From Hyaloscypha bicolor E (Eukaryota; Ascomycota; Leotiomycetes; Helotiales; Hyaloscyphaceae), in NCBI RefSeq assembly GCF_002865645.1, contig NW_020194667.1, positions 979,389 through 1,043,388 on the forward strand: 64,000 nt of DNA, given 5' to 3'. The notes under the pieces are model-generated. The model was not told the origin of the DNA and made no database searches. It was given only the letters and a program-made list of their open reading frames with translations. The position numbers and the translations under genes are program-made. Shown in pieces: positions 37,760 through 48,992 of the stretch (its first letter is position 1; every line of letters starts with the position of its first letter).

Positions 37760-40559
37760 AAGTTAGAGTATTATAAAGCCTAATACTTCGGTATCTTTAT
37801 ATAGCCTGTAACTTTATAGACTAATATTAATATAGCCTTTAGAATTAGTTTAAATAACAGATTAGTAGAGCAAGTATCCTTAGGCCAAGAACTTACTAAT
37901 TTAATATCTCTATATATTATATCTCGAGAGGCAAGGAAATCAAGTTCTATTAGTATCTATTATTTTAATATTAAAGCCCAAAGAGTTTTAATAGTAATAG
38001 CTTACTTTATATATAATTATTACTATCTAAATCTCGTTTAGTAATATTATAGATCTATTAAAATCCGTTAGAGAGATTATTATATATTCGGAAATAGTAA
38101 AGACTATATTATTATATATAAATATTTTAATATAAATAAGGAAATTTTTATATCTAATTTTTTAGAGAATTTATACTTAATTATTAATCTCTATTTAAGC
38201 TATATACTTTATAATAAAAAGCTTAAATATAGCCGGAACTTTACTTATAATAATTACTAATTCCTTTAGCTTATAATAGTATACTTTAATATAGTAATAC
38301 TATAATAATATTCTTTTTAGTAATAAAAGATCTAATAGTAACTTTTCTGAACTATAGATTTCTTATAGTATAAAAAGAGAATTAATTAAACTAAGCTTTA
38401 GTAAAAGTTAATATAAATATATATTATTAATAAATTTACTAGTATTATTACTAGTTATATTAAAGTCGGATTACTTTTTATAATATATTCTTTTCTATAA
38501 TTAGAAATACTAATAATTATTATATTAGTTTCTTTTTAGTAATATAATAGTATAAGATTTTAGGTTTCTTTATTTCTTAAATAAAATAAGGCCTGAAAAC
38601 TATATTAAAGTCGAGTTTAATCTCTTTAGTTAATAAGCTATATATATAATAATATAAAGTTAGTTATAAGAGTTCTAAAAGTAGCTTATTAATTTAAGAC
38701 TTTTATAAACTAAAGCCGGCTTAATAAATTTAAAATCCTTTTTATAAGATTACTTTAGAGAATATAATATAGTATTATAACTTCTTATAATCTAGTTTAG
38801 ATATAAGGCAGTTCTTATAATATATAGAAAGGCAATTAGGTAAAATTAGAGTTATTACTATTATTAGATTATTAATACCAAAACTAGAACTATATAAGAA
38901 AATAGGATAGCAAGTACTATAATTAATAATATTACTAGCTAGAAAGTTATAAATACTATAAGATATTTTTCTAATAATAAGCTAGAGAATATTAGTATTT
39001 AAAATAAGGCTTAGAAGCTAAAATTATATAATTATCTCTAAAATACTTTAAGGTAATAGAAGTAAATATATTTAATTAGTTCTAATTCTGCCTTTATTTA
39101 AAATAGACTTCCTTAATTCTTTTATAGTAAATTCTATAAACTAAGTCTATTTTAATTTTATTTTAATTTTAATTTTTATTACTTCTTTCTTTCTTTTTCT
39201 TTCTCTCTCTCTCTTATATCTGAAATAAAATAATAAATATATAATATAATATTTAGTATTATATTATAAAGTAAAAAAGAAAGCTTATTAAAATTAAGAA
39301 GAGAATTTTCGAGAAATAGCTTATATAAGTTTAAGAAAGCTTATTTTTAAACTCGAGTATTCGAGAAATATAAATAGGAAAAATATTAAAAGACTAAAGA
39401 GAATCTTTATAAAATAAGGCTATTTATAACTATTATTACCTAATTATATATTAGTAATTATTATTAAATAAGATTTAAATATTATATTCTAATATTTAGA
39501 GAAAATATTTAAAGATATTCTTTATAATATATAAGATATTTTACTAAAACTAATATTGCCTCTAAAATATATATTTAAATATCTCTATAACTAATATTAG
39601 ATTCTAGCTATTCTGGAAATCTTAGTATTAAAAAATAAATAATAAATAATAAATTTATATTTATTAGATTTAATTATAAAACCCTTAATAGCTTCTAGAA
39701 AATAGCTAATATTATTTCTATCTAGTAATAAATCTAGAGGCCTAAGTTGCCTTAAGTAAAAACTATTCTAATTTATTAAATTTTATTAATAATAAATTTT
39801 ATAAAAAGATCCGGAATTACTAATAGTAAAACAAGTTCTTTATTAAGAAATAATAGCAGATATATTTATTTAAGAGTAAGCAGAAAAATCCGAGCTAGCT
39901 TCTAAAATAATAAAAGTATAAAAATACTTTTAATATCTTACTAGTTATTTATAGTTTCTAATCCGGGCCTGGATTTTTCTTTAGTAATATATAAGAACTT
40001 CTTATTATATAATTTAATAAGATTTATTAGATAACTCTTATTATAATTATATAAACTAACTTCTTATATAAGAAATTCTATATTATCTTAATTATATTTT
40101 CTAAATATAATCTTTTATTTTAAGTAAAAATATAGATCTTATATTTAAAACTAATTAATTTATTATAAAAGCTTTATAGCTAAGAGTTTTATAAGTATTA
40201 GAAAACGATTTTAGTTTCCTGAAATTATTTTTTAATTTAAGTAAGCTCTTTTCTAAAATAAGAAAAGAAAAAAAGCAGTAATTTATTTAGAATAATATTA
40301 TTATTATAGCTTGTCTTATTTTATTATTATATATACTTTTTAAAGATCTAAAGTTATTTAGTCTATATATAAAAATTATTAAGGCTTTAATTAAGCTACT
40401 ATTAAAGAAATTATTATATAATATAATAAAGTAATAATTTTCTAGTATAAATTAAATAACTAGTAAAATTATTATATAAGAAACTAAAACTATATTTAGT
40501 ATATATATAGGAAATATAATAGATTAGTTTGAATTTAGCTATTAATAGTTCTATTTCTT

Positions 40560-42010
40560 TATATTACAATATTTTACTCATATAATTAAAAAGTATATAA
40601 AGAAGAAAAAAGATTAACTAAAACTAATAATTAAAGAATCTAATTTCGTTATTTAGTACTAGTTTACTTTCTTAGCTAATTAGCTAGGCTTTAATTCGGA
40701 AATTATCCGGAAGCTAAAGACTAATAATTTATTTAGGGCTAAGGCTTATAACTTTATTCTAAAGTATAATTTTCTCGAGCTATATAATATTAATTTAGAG
40801 CTTTTTAAGAAATATATAAAGTATTTAGTAAGAGTATATATAAAAGCTATTAAGAAATAATAATAGTATATTAAGCCTCTAATAATAATAAATAGGCCTA
40901 GTAAGTTTCTTTTATAATAATATAGTTAGTTCTTCTAAATAATATATAAGTATAAATAGAATTATCTTTTTTTAAATATTTTTAATAATAATACTAATAT
41001 AAGAGAAAAGAATATTATATTAATCTTTATTTAGAAATTAATATATTTTATATTCTTTAATAAATAGCTACTAAATATAATAAATAAAGTATTATAAAAG
41101 TAATTATTATAAAAACCAGAAAGTATTATAATTAGAAAAAATAATAAATTATCTTTTTATAATACTATTTCTGGGCTAGCTCTAATCTAAGGCCTAATAA
41201 ACAAGTATTTAGTATAGCGAGAAATACTAAAAAACTACTTAATACTTCTATTTTTATTAAGCTAGAAATAAATAATATTAGTATTTATTTTATAAATAAG
41301 TAAGATTATATATATTCTCTTTCTATAATTATATATATTAGAAAACTAAAACTAATATAGAAAATTATTATATATATTAATAAAGATAATATAAATATCT
41401 CTTAATACTAAATAACTTTCTAGATATATTAAAGAAAAGGTTTTTAAGACTAGTAATACTTTATATTATATAATAATTCTTTTAAGATAAAGTAAATAAT
41501 AACTAAATATATTCGAAAAAAATATATATTTAATAATAATAAAAGGCTATAGCCTTATTTTAGAAAGATATTATAATATGGTAATTAGTAATAATATATA
41601 TATTATAGTAATTATACTAAGAGAAGAAAGCGAGATTAATAAATTACTAATTACTTTTAAAGTAAGTATTATAAGAAATAAGCCCTAGTATTTAATACTC
41701 GAACTAAAAAGAAAAATAATTATAGAAAAATAAATATATAAAACTTATATAAGTCTTGATTTTTATACTAGATTTAATTCTTATATTATTATAATTCTCG
41801 TTCTAGACTTAGTTCTTATACTAGACTTAATTCTCGTATAATATATAATAATTATACTAGTATATAAGCTTATAATAGTTTAAAATCTCATATAATAATA
41901 TTTGCTTCTACTAACCTATATACTTTTACTAGCCTTAATTCTTATACTAGCCTTAATTCTTATATTAACCCAGATTCTTATACTAGTATATAAACTTGTA
42001 CTAGTATATA
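40560..42010 (+). pseudogene. RIP-degraded frame with Ser-Tyr-Thr-Ser repeats, unknown
   Basis: A plus-strand frame with mainly TAA/TAG interruptions encodes a hydrophilic protein. A helical N-terminal part (about 40680-40850) is followed by a Lys/Arg/Ser-rich, probably disordered region. That region ends in 18-bp repeats encoding SYTSLN-type hexapeptides. The layout (helical head, basic disordered tail) would suit a gag-like protein, but no zinc knuckle is visible. Confidence 0.35.
41760..42000 (+). repeat. Degenerate 18-bp tandem repeat
   Basis: Variants of TCTTATACTAGCCTTAAT recur at 41760-41840 and 41930-42000, encoding SYTS(L/P)(N/D) hexapeptides in the plus frame, with a degraded middle. 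Confidence 0.65.
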
Positions 42011-43773
42011 TAATTATTAAGAAATTTTTATTAATTTAGTAAATTAAAAGCCAGATAAATATTATAATATTATTATAAATAACTAATATATTTCTTTTTC
42101 TTATATATCTAAGTCTTATTTTATTTTACTAGAACTTTTTTTTAATAACTTTAGTCGAGTAAAAAAGAAAATAAATAATTGGTTTACTAAATAGCTAAAG
42201 TACTTTTTAGAACCTTATTTAATAGTTATCTCGGTTATTCTATTTATAAATAATCTCGCTATTATTATATTATCTTAAAAAGAAAGATAAATAAGATAAA
42301 AATAAAGTATTATTATTTGAGGTTTATTATATTAATAGATATATAATTAATTTAATTATATTATTTTAATTACTTAGTTAATAACTATATTAAGAAGAAA
42401 AACTAATATATTTACTATATATAATAAATATATTAGTTCTTATTAAAAGTATAAAGCCTAATATATTACTAATATATATAGAAATTAGCTAGTATATTTT
42501 AATATTATTATTATTATTAGAAGTTCTTACCTAACTAAAGTATTATTAGAGGCTATCTTATTATTTTATATATTTTTAATACTAATACTAATTATATTAT
42601 TACTTATTATTTAATAGATATCTATAGAAGTATAGAAGTAAAATATATAATATATAAGTAAGTAACTAATAAAGTTCGGGAATATATTAAGTTTAAATAA
42701 AAATATAGAATATTCTTAATTTTATTATTTAAAAGAAATATAGGCAAATATATATAATATTATATAGTTCCCGAGTTCTAATTATTTTATACTACTTATT
42801 AGTATTATAATAAATAAAATAATAACTTCTTTAAATAAATATTTTTATCTAATATTTGCCTTATAGCCTCTCGGGCTTATTCTTCTATATAACTATTTAT
42901 ATAAACTTTATATTAAGTTATTAGTTAGGGGTTCGGTATCTTTTTATAAATAGATTTATATAAGATTATATTTTAACTCTTTCTTTCTTTAATTTTAGAT
43001 CTAATTAGATTCTTAATATTAAGATCTTAGTAATTTACTATAATATAATTATATTTATTAACTTAATTAATCTTATTATATTTTATACTATTAGTAATAT
43101 AATTTCCGATAATAAAGAAATATATATTAAGGATCTAGATAGAATAGTTTAGGAAATATTCTAATAGTTATCTTAATTAAACTTATATATTTAGAGTCTT
43201 ATTTAAATAGATTTATTATTTATTATCTGACCTATTACAAGTATTTTTCAGGATAGTTATTAGTAAAGCTTCTTCTAGTATTAATTATAGCCTATTTTCA
43301 GAGTTTATTTACTAGAATAAAATAATTCTTCTTATTTTTATATTATAATTATAAAAGTTCTCAAGAAGCTGCTTTATATAAAGTAGCTAGCTAGCTATAC
43401 TAATACTCGTTATAAATAATAAGACTATTCTATATTTATTAAAATAGATCTTCTTATTATAAGGCCCTTTAATAATAGCTCTTAATTTAGTAAATTAGAA
43501 TAAGTTATTATTAATAGAAAGACTTTATATAAATTCTTTCTATTACTAAATAATAAAAACAATAATATTCTAATCTTTATTATATAAATACTATTATATA
43601 AATATATATAAATATAACTAGAGAAAAGTACTATAGCTTGCTTTTAGAATATAAAAGTATATATATTAATTTAGTTAATACTTCTAGGGCCTCGAAATCT
43701 TAGTATAGATCTAATAAATATCCGGTAGGAATTTAATAGAAACTATATATAAGGATTTCTAATTATAGAAATT

Positions 43774-43845
43774 CCGGTAAAGAATTTAATATATCCGGTA
43801 AAGAATTTAATATATCCGGTAAAGAATTTAATATATCCGGAAAAG
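43774..43845 (+). repeat. 21-bp tandem repeat, 3.4 copies
   Basis: CCGGTAAAGAATTTAATATAT starts at 43774, 43795 and 43816, with a partial copy at 43837. The period of 7 codons is exact and the copies are essentially identical, so the expansion post-dates RIP or was spared by it. Confidence 0.9.
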
Positions 43846-44923
43846 ATATAAAGTTATCTAGAAATAGTATATAATAAGGAAATATATTATTAGTATACTA
43901 AATAGCTTTCCCGAAATATGAGTTCAAGTAATAGTTATAACTATTATTACTAGAACCTAATAAATATTTAAAAAAATCTTATAAAAGTAATATTATATAA
44001 TTAATAAAAAAAGTAATTAGAATAGCAGCTATTATAGAAGTAGTCTAGTTCATTTTATTAGTAGTTCTCGCTTTACGGGAAAGATACTTACTACTAATAC
44101 TACTATTTGCATTAATAAGTATAGGTTAGGCTTCTATAATATAGTAATAAGAACTATATAAATTACTTTTTTAATTACGGCCACTTTCCCTAACTAATAA
44201 TAGAGTTTATATAACTTCCAAAAGTAAGAGGAACGAGATTTATAATAGTTAACCGTTCTATTTACTATATAATCTTTATATAATTACTTATAAGGCAAAG
44301 AATATTGCCCCCCAGGAAAGCAAGAATTAAAAGTATATAATATCGAGTAGTATCTTCTAAATACTTGTAGACTTGCAGGTAAAAAACATACTTAAGAAAA
44401 TGGTATATTATATAAGTATATAGAAACCTAATTGAAATCCTTACTATATAGAAAACAATAGAAAGGGCTATAATAGCTGCAAGTGCTATAGTATACTACT
44501 GAATAGTATCTATTTCCGAGAGGTCTTAATAAGATTAATATAGTATAAAGACCAAATATACCGAGCAGTAGAAATGATACAGGTCCCGATAGATCGGTTT
44601 ATGGGAACGCATTCAAGCTAGAAGCCAAAAGCTGCCATAATATTCAGTATACTTGCGTATATTAATTAGGTAGTTGTATTCTAGTAATGCGCCTCCAGAA
44701 GTGACGCCTTTAGAAGTGATGCCTTTAGAAGTAATGCCTCCAGAAATGGCTCCTCCAGAAATCGCCCCTCTAGGAAATGGCTGTAATTTGCCGTTTCGTT
44801 TCCGTCCAGGTTCTAATTATGTACGTATGAAATATAATCACTTAAAATTATTCAACTTTATATATATGGCCTATTCTGATAATCAAGTTCTCAAACTGCG
44901 AGGATTTGATCCCCAGGGCAAAT

Positions 44924-45239
44924 ATGTCTAAGCAATTGCAAAATAGAAAGACCAGAAAGAATACTCAGGAAAACTTCCGACGAAGGAAAATCAATCTCAT
45001 TAGCAAAGCAGACGATCTCTACCGCTTCTTTGGGGCGGATATCTTCTTGGTTATCCGAAAGAGAGGCAAATACTGTGGGTATAACTCGAGAGAAGAGCTG
45101 GACTGGCCGCCAGTAAAGGAGGAGCTCGTAAGTCTCTCCTACCGCCATCTCAAGATTGCGACCAACAAACTCTTAGGAACATGAGATTAGGAAGCCAGCA
45201 GACTTTAATATTACCAAAGAAGATGACAAGGCAATGTGA
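44924..45239 (+). CDS. Small MADS-box (SRF-type) transcription factor
   Basis: Starting at ATG 44924, residues 8-60 form a MADS-box: RKNTQENFRRRKINLISKAD (basic DNA-binding helix), then LYRFFGADIFLVIRKRGKY (dimerisation strands), then YNS and WPP. Such proteins bind CArG-like sites as dimers in the nucleus. Two gene models exist. Without splicing the frame stops at 45184 (86 aa). A GTAAGT donor at 45128, in phase 0, can pair with TCTTAG ending at 45176 (49-bp intron), giving an 88-aa protein ending at 45239. I prefer the spliced model because the new tail follows WPP with a Pro-Asp-Phe segment as in other short fungal MADS proteins. In frame upstream of the ATG there is only a TTG-initiated extension. 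No RIP stops. It lies at the left edge of the genic island. Confidence 0.8.
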
Positions 45240-45553
45240 AGGAATAATGGCTTTGGAGATCATATACTTAGTATAGGCCGCTAGAGCACTGACTCAGACG
45301 TTATATGCCTTACTCTGAGAGATTTCCTAAGGGGTTATGAAATATGTTCGCGATAGCTCTAAATTAATAAGCATGGCGATATCAGTACATCCATCTCATA
45401 TTGCTTAGCCCTGCCATCTACCCGAAATCTAGAGAGCCTTGCACCAGGCTATGGTGAATAACTAAAGAAGATGAAGCGTAAAAGGGAGCAATTGTGAAAA
45501 CTACTTAACTTACTTGTTCTTCATACTCAATTTGAAATATTTCCAACCCTAAG
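45240..45553. other. Intergenic, no gene seen
   Basis: Normal-composition spacer between the convergent MADS-box (+) and BTB-type (-) genes. No motif stands out. Confidence 0.4.
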
Positions 45554-45883
45554 TCAGCTAATACGCTTCATCAGCATCTGAACAAGATTTTGGGCAAGTT
45601 GACCACCCTCCCCAATCAATGATAGGAATTCGGGACAGTGAATGAGACTTTCCACCTCGCACGCTGTATATAGCATCACCAATAACCTCAAATCGTCCAT
45701 GGTATCGACAAGATCCGGTGTGTGGTCAGTAGAGAAGGTGTATCGTAGAAGCGCTACAATGTCGGGTCGCCGGACTGCATATAGAGTGAACGATGTTAAT
45801 GTTTTGTGAAGCTTGAACAGAGCGAGGGTTTTCAAGGACTTGATGTCCCATCTGGGGAAGACATATGTGGTCTCCTCCGCCAT
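45554..45883 (-). CDS. C-terminal part of a BTB/POZ-type protein (109 aa, probably truncated)
   Basis: ATG at 45883 to TAG at 45554. The protein starts with a segment matching the middle of fungal BTB proteins (WDIKSLKTLALFKLHKTL, where the family has a D-K-Y-D-I-x-x-L-K-x-L-A helix). It continues through the helical region after the BTB fold and ends in LVQMLMKR. Family members bind partner proteins, often as cullin-3 adaptors. Here the N-terminal BTB fold of about 100 residues, with the usual LKRHS/F-x-V entry, is absent: immediately upstream lies another gene's C-terminus. It is therefore probably a 5'-truncated remnant, although the remaining frame is intact. Assignment rests on pattern similarity only. 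Confidence 0.6.
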   Translation of the reverse strand: MAEETTYVFPRWDIKSLKTLALFKLHKTLTSFTLYAVRRPDIVALLRYTFSTDHTPDLVDTMDDLRLLVMLYTACEVESLIHCPEFLSLIGEGGQLAQNLVQMLMKRIS

Positions 45884-45959
45884 TGGTCCTGGCTCTATCG
45901 ATCCGATTGAGTCTGATGATCATTCAAGCAAAGAGAACCAGGTAGAGTCTCGATGAGAA

Positions 45960-45970
45960 GACGTCACGTG
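45960..45970. promoter_or_regulatory. GACGTCACGTG element (CRE-like half plus E-box)
   Basis: Eleven bases combining an ACGTCA bZIP-type core with a CACGTG E-box, located 77 bp upstream of the BTB-type ORF (minus strand) and just past the stop of the next gene. It could be a promoter site for the BTB remnant. Function is inferred from the motif only. Confidence 0.35.
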
Positions 45971-45971
45971 G

Positions 45972-48015
45972 TTATGATTCCCTTTTTATTGAAGAATCGC
46001 GCAACGAGGGTAGAGAAACTGGTTCGAAGGCAAAGTTGCTCATTTGTACTCGTAAATTCGCTTCCTGAAGACTCTTCGACAATATCTTCGATGCAGCTTC
46101 GTCGAGACTAGGCACACGGTTTGAAACAACAGAAGAGGCCGTCCTCTCATGAGTGTTCCGGCGACTCCGACCCCGTGCTTCTTCCTCTTCCGGTACAATG
46201 TCGAAGTCAGTGGAGTCGGGATTTTCGAATTTAGATTGATCCCAGTTCTGAGAGTTGTTTGCGCCGACCAATTTTGCTCTTGCCAACAGTTCTAGCATGC
46301 CTTGCATTTCTTGATCTCCGCTGCCTCGCAGCTGTGCACTGGCAATTCCAGCATCGTTTGTTCTCCATCCTAACTTCAGTTTCATATATTCCACAGATCT
46401 CTTCAAGACCTCTTGCCGATTTTGAATGAACTCGTCAGCGACGAGGTTTCCTGTACTTCGGGTTTTGGGAATGAGAAGTTCGCTCAGCAATTCCGACGGC
46501 GGCCTCTTCCGCCGTTATTGATAGAGGAGCCGTATACGCCTGAAGTCGCTCACCCTATCCTCGACTTCTTTTGCAAGTATACGTTCAGTAGGTTGCGGAG
46601 GAACTTCTGCGATAACAGAGCTATCTTCGATAGCCTCCTCGACGCGACGGAACAATATCCACATTCGTCACTACTGCAGTCAGTCCATTTCTTTTTCACT
46701 GACCAATAATTCAATATAATATATAGAACTTACCACTGAATAATTACGGTATCCGTAGCTTGAGTTTCTGCTTCGCATTCCGGGCAGGTGATTACTGCCT
46801 GCTTTTGCTTGAAGACCATAATTATATTGACCTTCTATCTAGCCCGGAAGTATATAGACTATTCCCTATTTCTAGTAAGCTCTCTTCCATTTCTGCTCTC
46901 TTCTATAGTATATTCCTTGCGAACGACTTTGTTCTTGCCAGATAGATACTCGAAACGCTTAACGAGTATTATTTTAAATATCTAATATATAGGGCCATTT
47001 TAGTACTTTATTATATAAGGGAATAAGTCTGATTCATACTTATATTCCATAAGTTAACTAATTCTAAAGGTATTAGTATTATATTTCCTAGTGTATTTTC
47101 CAGGGTAATAGGCGCTTGTTGCTAATATATTCCAAGACCTCTGGAAGAAGACTATACTATAGATATCTGCCTCTGGAAATATAGCAGGAGCCCTCGGATA
47201 TCTATAATAGTAGCTCGGATCTGTATTCTAGGGTTATTAATTAACGGCTTTATTAGATATTTCCAGAAGGTTGGGGCACTTATAGTACTCTAGCTATATC
47301 TTTTATATGGCTTAATATAATGTTTGTTATCTTATTTTGTGCCTCGATTTTTTTATCTAGTACTTTAAGCCGAGTGATTTTATTCGTCTAAGCGAATCCT
47401 ATAATAATGAATTGACTACCTGAACTCGGATAGCCTATAAAGTACTATCTAACTTGTTTAATTTGCTAAACTCTAGTTAGTTTCTATACCCTCTCTCAAA
47501 TTAATAGCCATATACCTTATTGCCGTAATTACTAATATCGTGATTGTCTCGCTACTAGTATATAGCTTCCTCTATAGCTCTGCTATATCCTCTTTTTGTT
47601 TTACCTATATAAACTTCTTTATTATATTCTTTCTCTAATTCCCAGATCTATCTATATATAAATTCGTTCCATATTTCTTATTAACTTTGAGTTGGAATTC
47701 AAGTAAGATATTATACTAATCTTTAGCTATATCTCGTATTATTATTCCTAGCTCCTCTAATTCGGGGTATAATGTGTAATTCTGCCAAAGCGCGACTACC
47801 TGCATATAGACTAATCAGTATCTGCAGTTGATTTTAGGTAAAAATTGATTGTTTACTTGAAGAAGAGCTTTATTAAAGGTATATAGCTCCTTCGCCAGAG
47901 CCTAATACTCCTTTGCAGATCCGCGACTCTCACTTAACGATTTCCCAAGTCTCCATGCGATCTCCCCGACCGCGATGAGATCTCTTATCGAGCCAAACGT
48001 AATACCAAACGATAT
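45972..48015 (-). pseudogene. Fungal N-terminal/ubiquitin-like-domain family gene, degraded
   Basis: I read several blocks on the minus strand as one decayed gene. The original start (48013-48015) is now ATA followed by SFGITFGSIRDLIAVGEIAW, typical of the fungal-specific N-terminal domain. A likely intron follows. Next come QVVALWQNYTLYPELEELG (47810-47750) and FQLKVNKKYGTN. Then QTLY-AI-KI-LEYYKCPNLL (about 47330-47270) leads to a ubiquitin-like domain (ITLENTLGNIILIPLEL near 47105-47055, then RFEYLSGKN...RKEYTIEESRNGREL). Then comes an RPGQKVDMSMVF-like block and CPEC (about 46790). After a 1-bp shift near 46660 the frame FRRVEEAIEDSS continues open to the TGA/TAA end at 45972, with one TAA at 46515-46517. 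Stops are mostly at expected Gln. Joining the 45972-46664 frame to the rest is inference. Confidence 0.75.
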
Positions 48016-48363
48016 TACGTATTGTTTATAGATCGAGGGGGTATGTTTCGCTAAGGTTTGTCGAGGTTAACTCAGGCCTGACAAGTCGACGTTGAAGACG
48101 AACCTGAGCACCCACTCCGGCAGACGGCAGCGCACTTGACGCAAGGCTTTGCAAGGCTGCGCGTCATGAGTCATCGGCTGGCGAAACAAATACTCTTTAA
48201 AAGCCCTACACGTACATTTAGGACTGTGACATCGAGGAGAATATAATCTCTATTGCATACGCGTATAAGTCGATCAATTTCTTGAAAAGTACTACTCCGA
48301 AGATTTAGTGGGGGTTACAAGTCCCACGCGGATTGCTAACGTCCCGTGCAATCCTGTTATCTA
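48016..48363. other. Intergenic sequence, no gene seen
   Basis: GC-normal spacer, probably the former promoter of the ubiquitin-like-domain gene. It contains a GC-rich stretch at 48090-48180 with no motif I can name. Confidence 0.4.
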
Positions 48364-48730
48364 CTTCGTCTTATTGAACCGATACTCGACACGCAAGTGA
48401 CGTCGATTTATCTTTGAAAAACATTGTGGATTCTTCGATTTCCTAATGACCCAAGGCATAAACTTCTCTGAGCTATCAGCGTTACTTGTAAGCACAATTG
48501 TGATTCGATCCTTGCTCTTCTCCGTCCCTGAATATGTACGTGTCGCGAGGGTGTGATCAGGTGTTCTCTTCTAATTCATACTAGTCTCGTCCATATTTAG
48601 AATATTACGCGGTTCGTACTCTTTGCAGAGCTGTTGGAGCCGTTCCATTTGTACGAGATTATCAGGGTCATCGATCACTGTCAAGGGCAGTCCTCTGAAA
48701 GGGAGACTATGCCGAAATTACTCTATTGCT
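48364..48730 (-). pseudogene. Pogo/Fot-type DDE transposase fragment
   Basis: Minus strand reading from about 48730: LVQMERLQQLCKEYEPRNIL, then NMDETSMN with the first catalytic Asp, then KRTPDHTLATRTYSGTEKSK, DRITIVLTSNADSSEKF and PWVIRKSKNPQCFSKINRR. These are the central blocks of the CENP-B-like DDE transposases of fungal Tc1/mariner-pogo elements, which cut and paste DNA at TA sites. One stop (TAG, probably from TGG) follows MN. The N-terminal helix-turn-helix and the second and third catalytic Asp blocks are absent, so this is an internal fragment of a dead copy. Terminal inverted repeats were not found. RIP damage is light compared with the A+T blocks. Confidence 0.85.
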
Positions 48731-48992
48731 AGAAAAATTCTAAGCTAAAGAGAAAGAGGAAAAGAAGGAGTGGTCTCGTCCAGCTATATAGGCTCTGAAG
48801 TTCTTTCCTGACATCACTCCCTTGCGACAGGAATCTTCCCTAAGGCCCTCGTATTAGCTGGCATACAAACCGTGCAGCACTGACGTCATGCACTCTCCAC
48901 CCGACATCGCACCATCATAGGCTATATATCACACCACTTTGAAATAAGTCCCGTGTGTTTAGGTAGCTAGTATAGCAACCAAACAAAAGTAG
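48731..48992. other. Intergenic sequence
   Basis: Spacer of 260 bp between the transposase fragment and the 3' end of the membrane-protein gene. No feature recognised. Confidence 0.4.

Larger units (their letters stand above)
37760..44550. repeat. A+T-rich RIP-degraded block
   Basis: CA/TG-poor, TA-rich DNA with stops in all frames. It contains a relic plus-strand frame (40560-42010), a CT-rich microsatellite at about 39187-39216, an 18-bp and a 21-bp tandem repeat (separate entries), and otherwise nothing I can assign. Composition recovers gradually after 44280. Confidence 0.8.

Noticed and set aside
44674..44931. 85-codon plus frame with Pro-Pro-Glu repeats before the MADS-box gene
   Set aside because: It begins with TTG, overlaps the MADS start and has only a short 12-bp-type repeat (about 44690-44770); more likely 5' flank than a gene.
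46413..46709. 98-codon plus frame opposite the ubiquitin-like-domain gene end
   Set aside because: Starts with TTG and lies antisense to the better supported minus-strand coding block.
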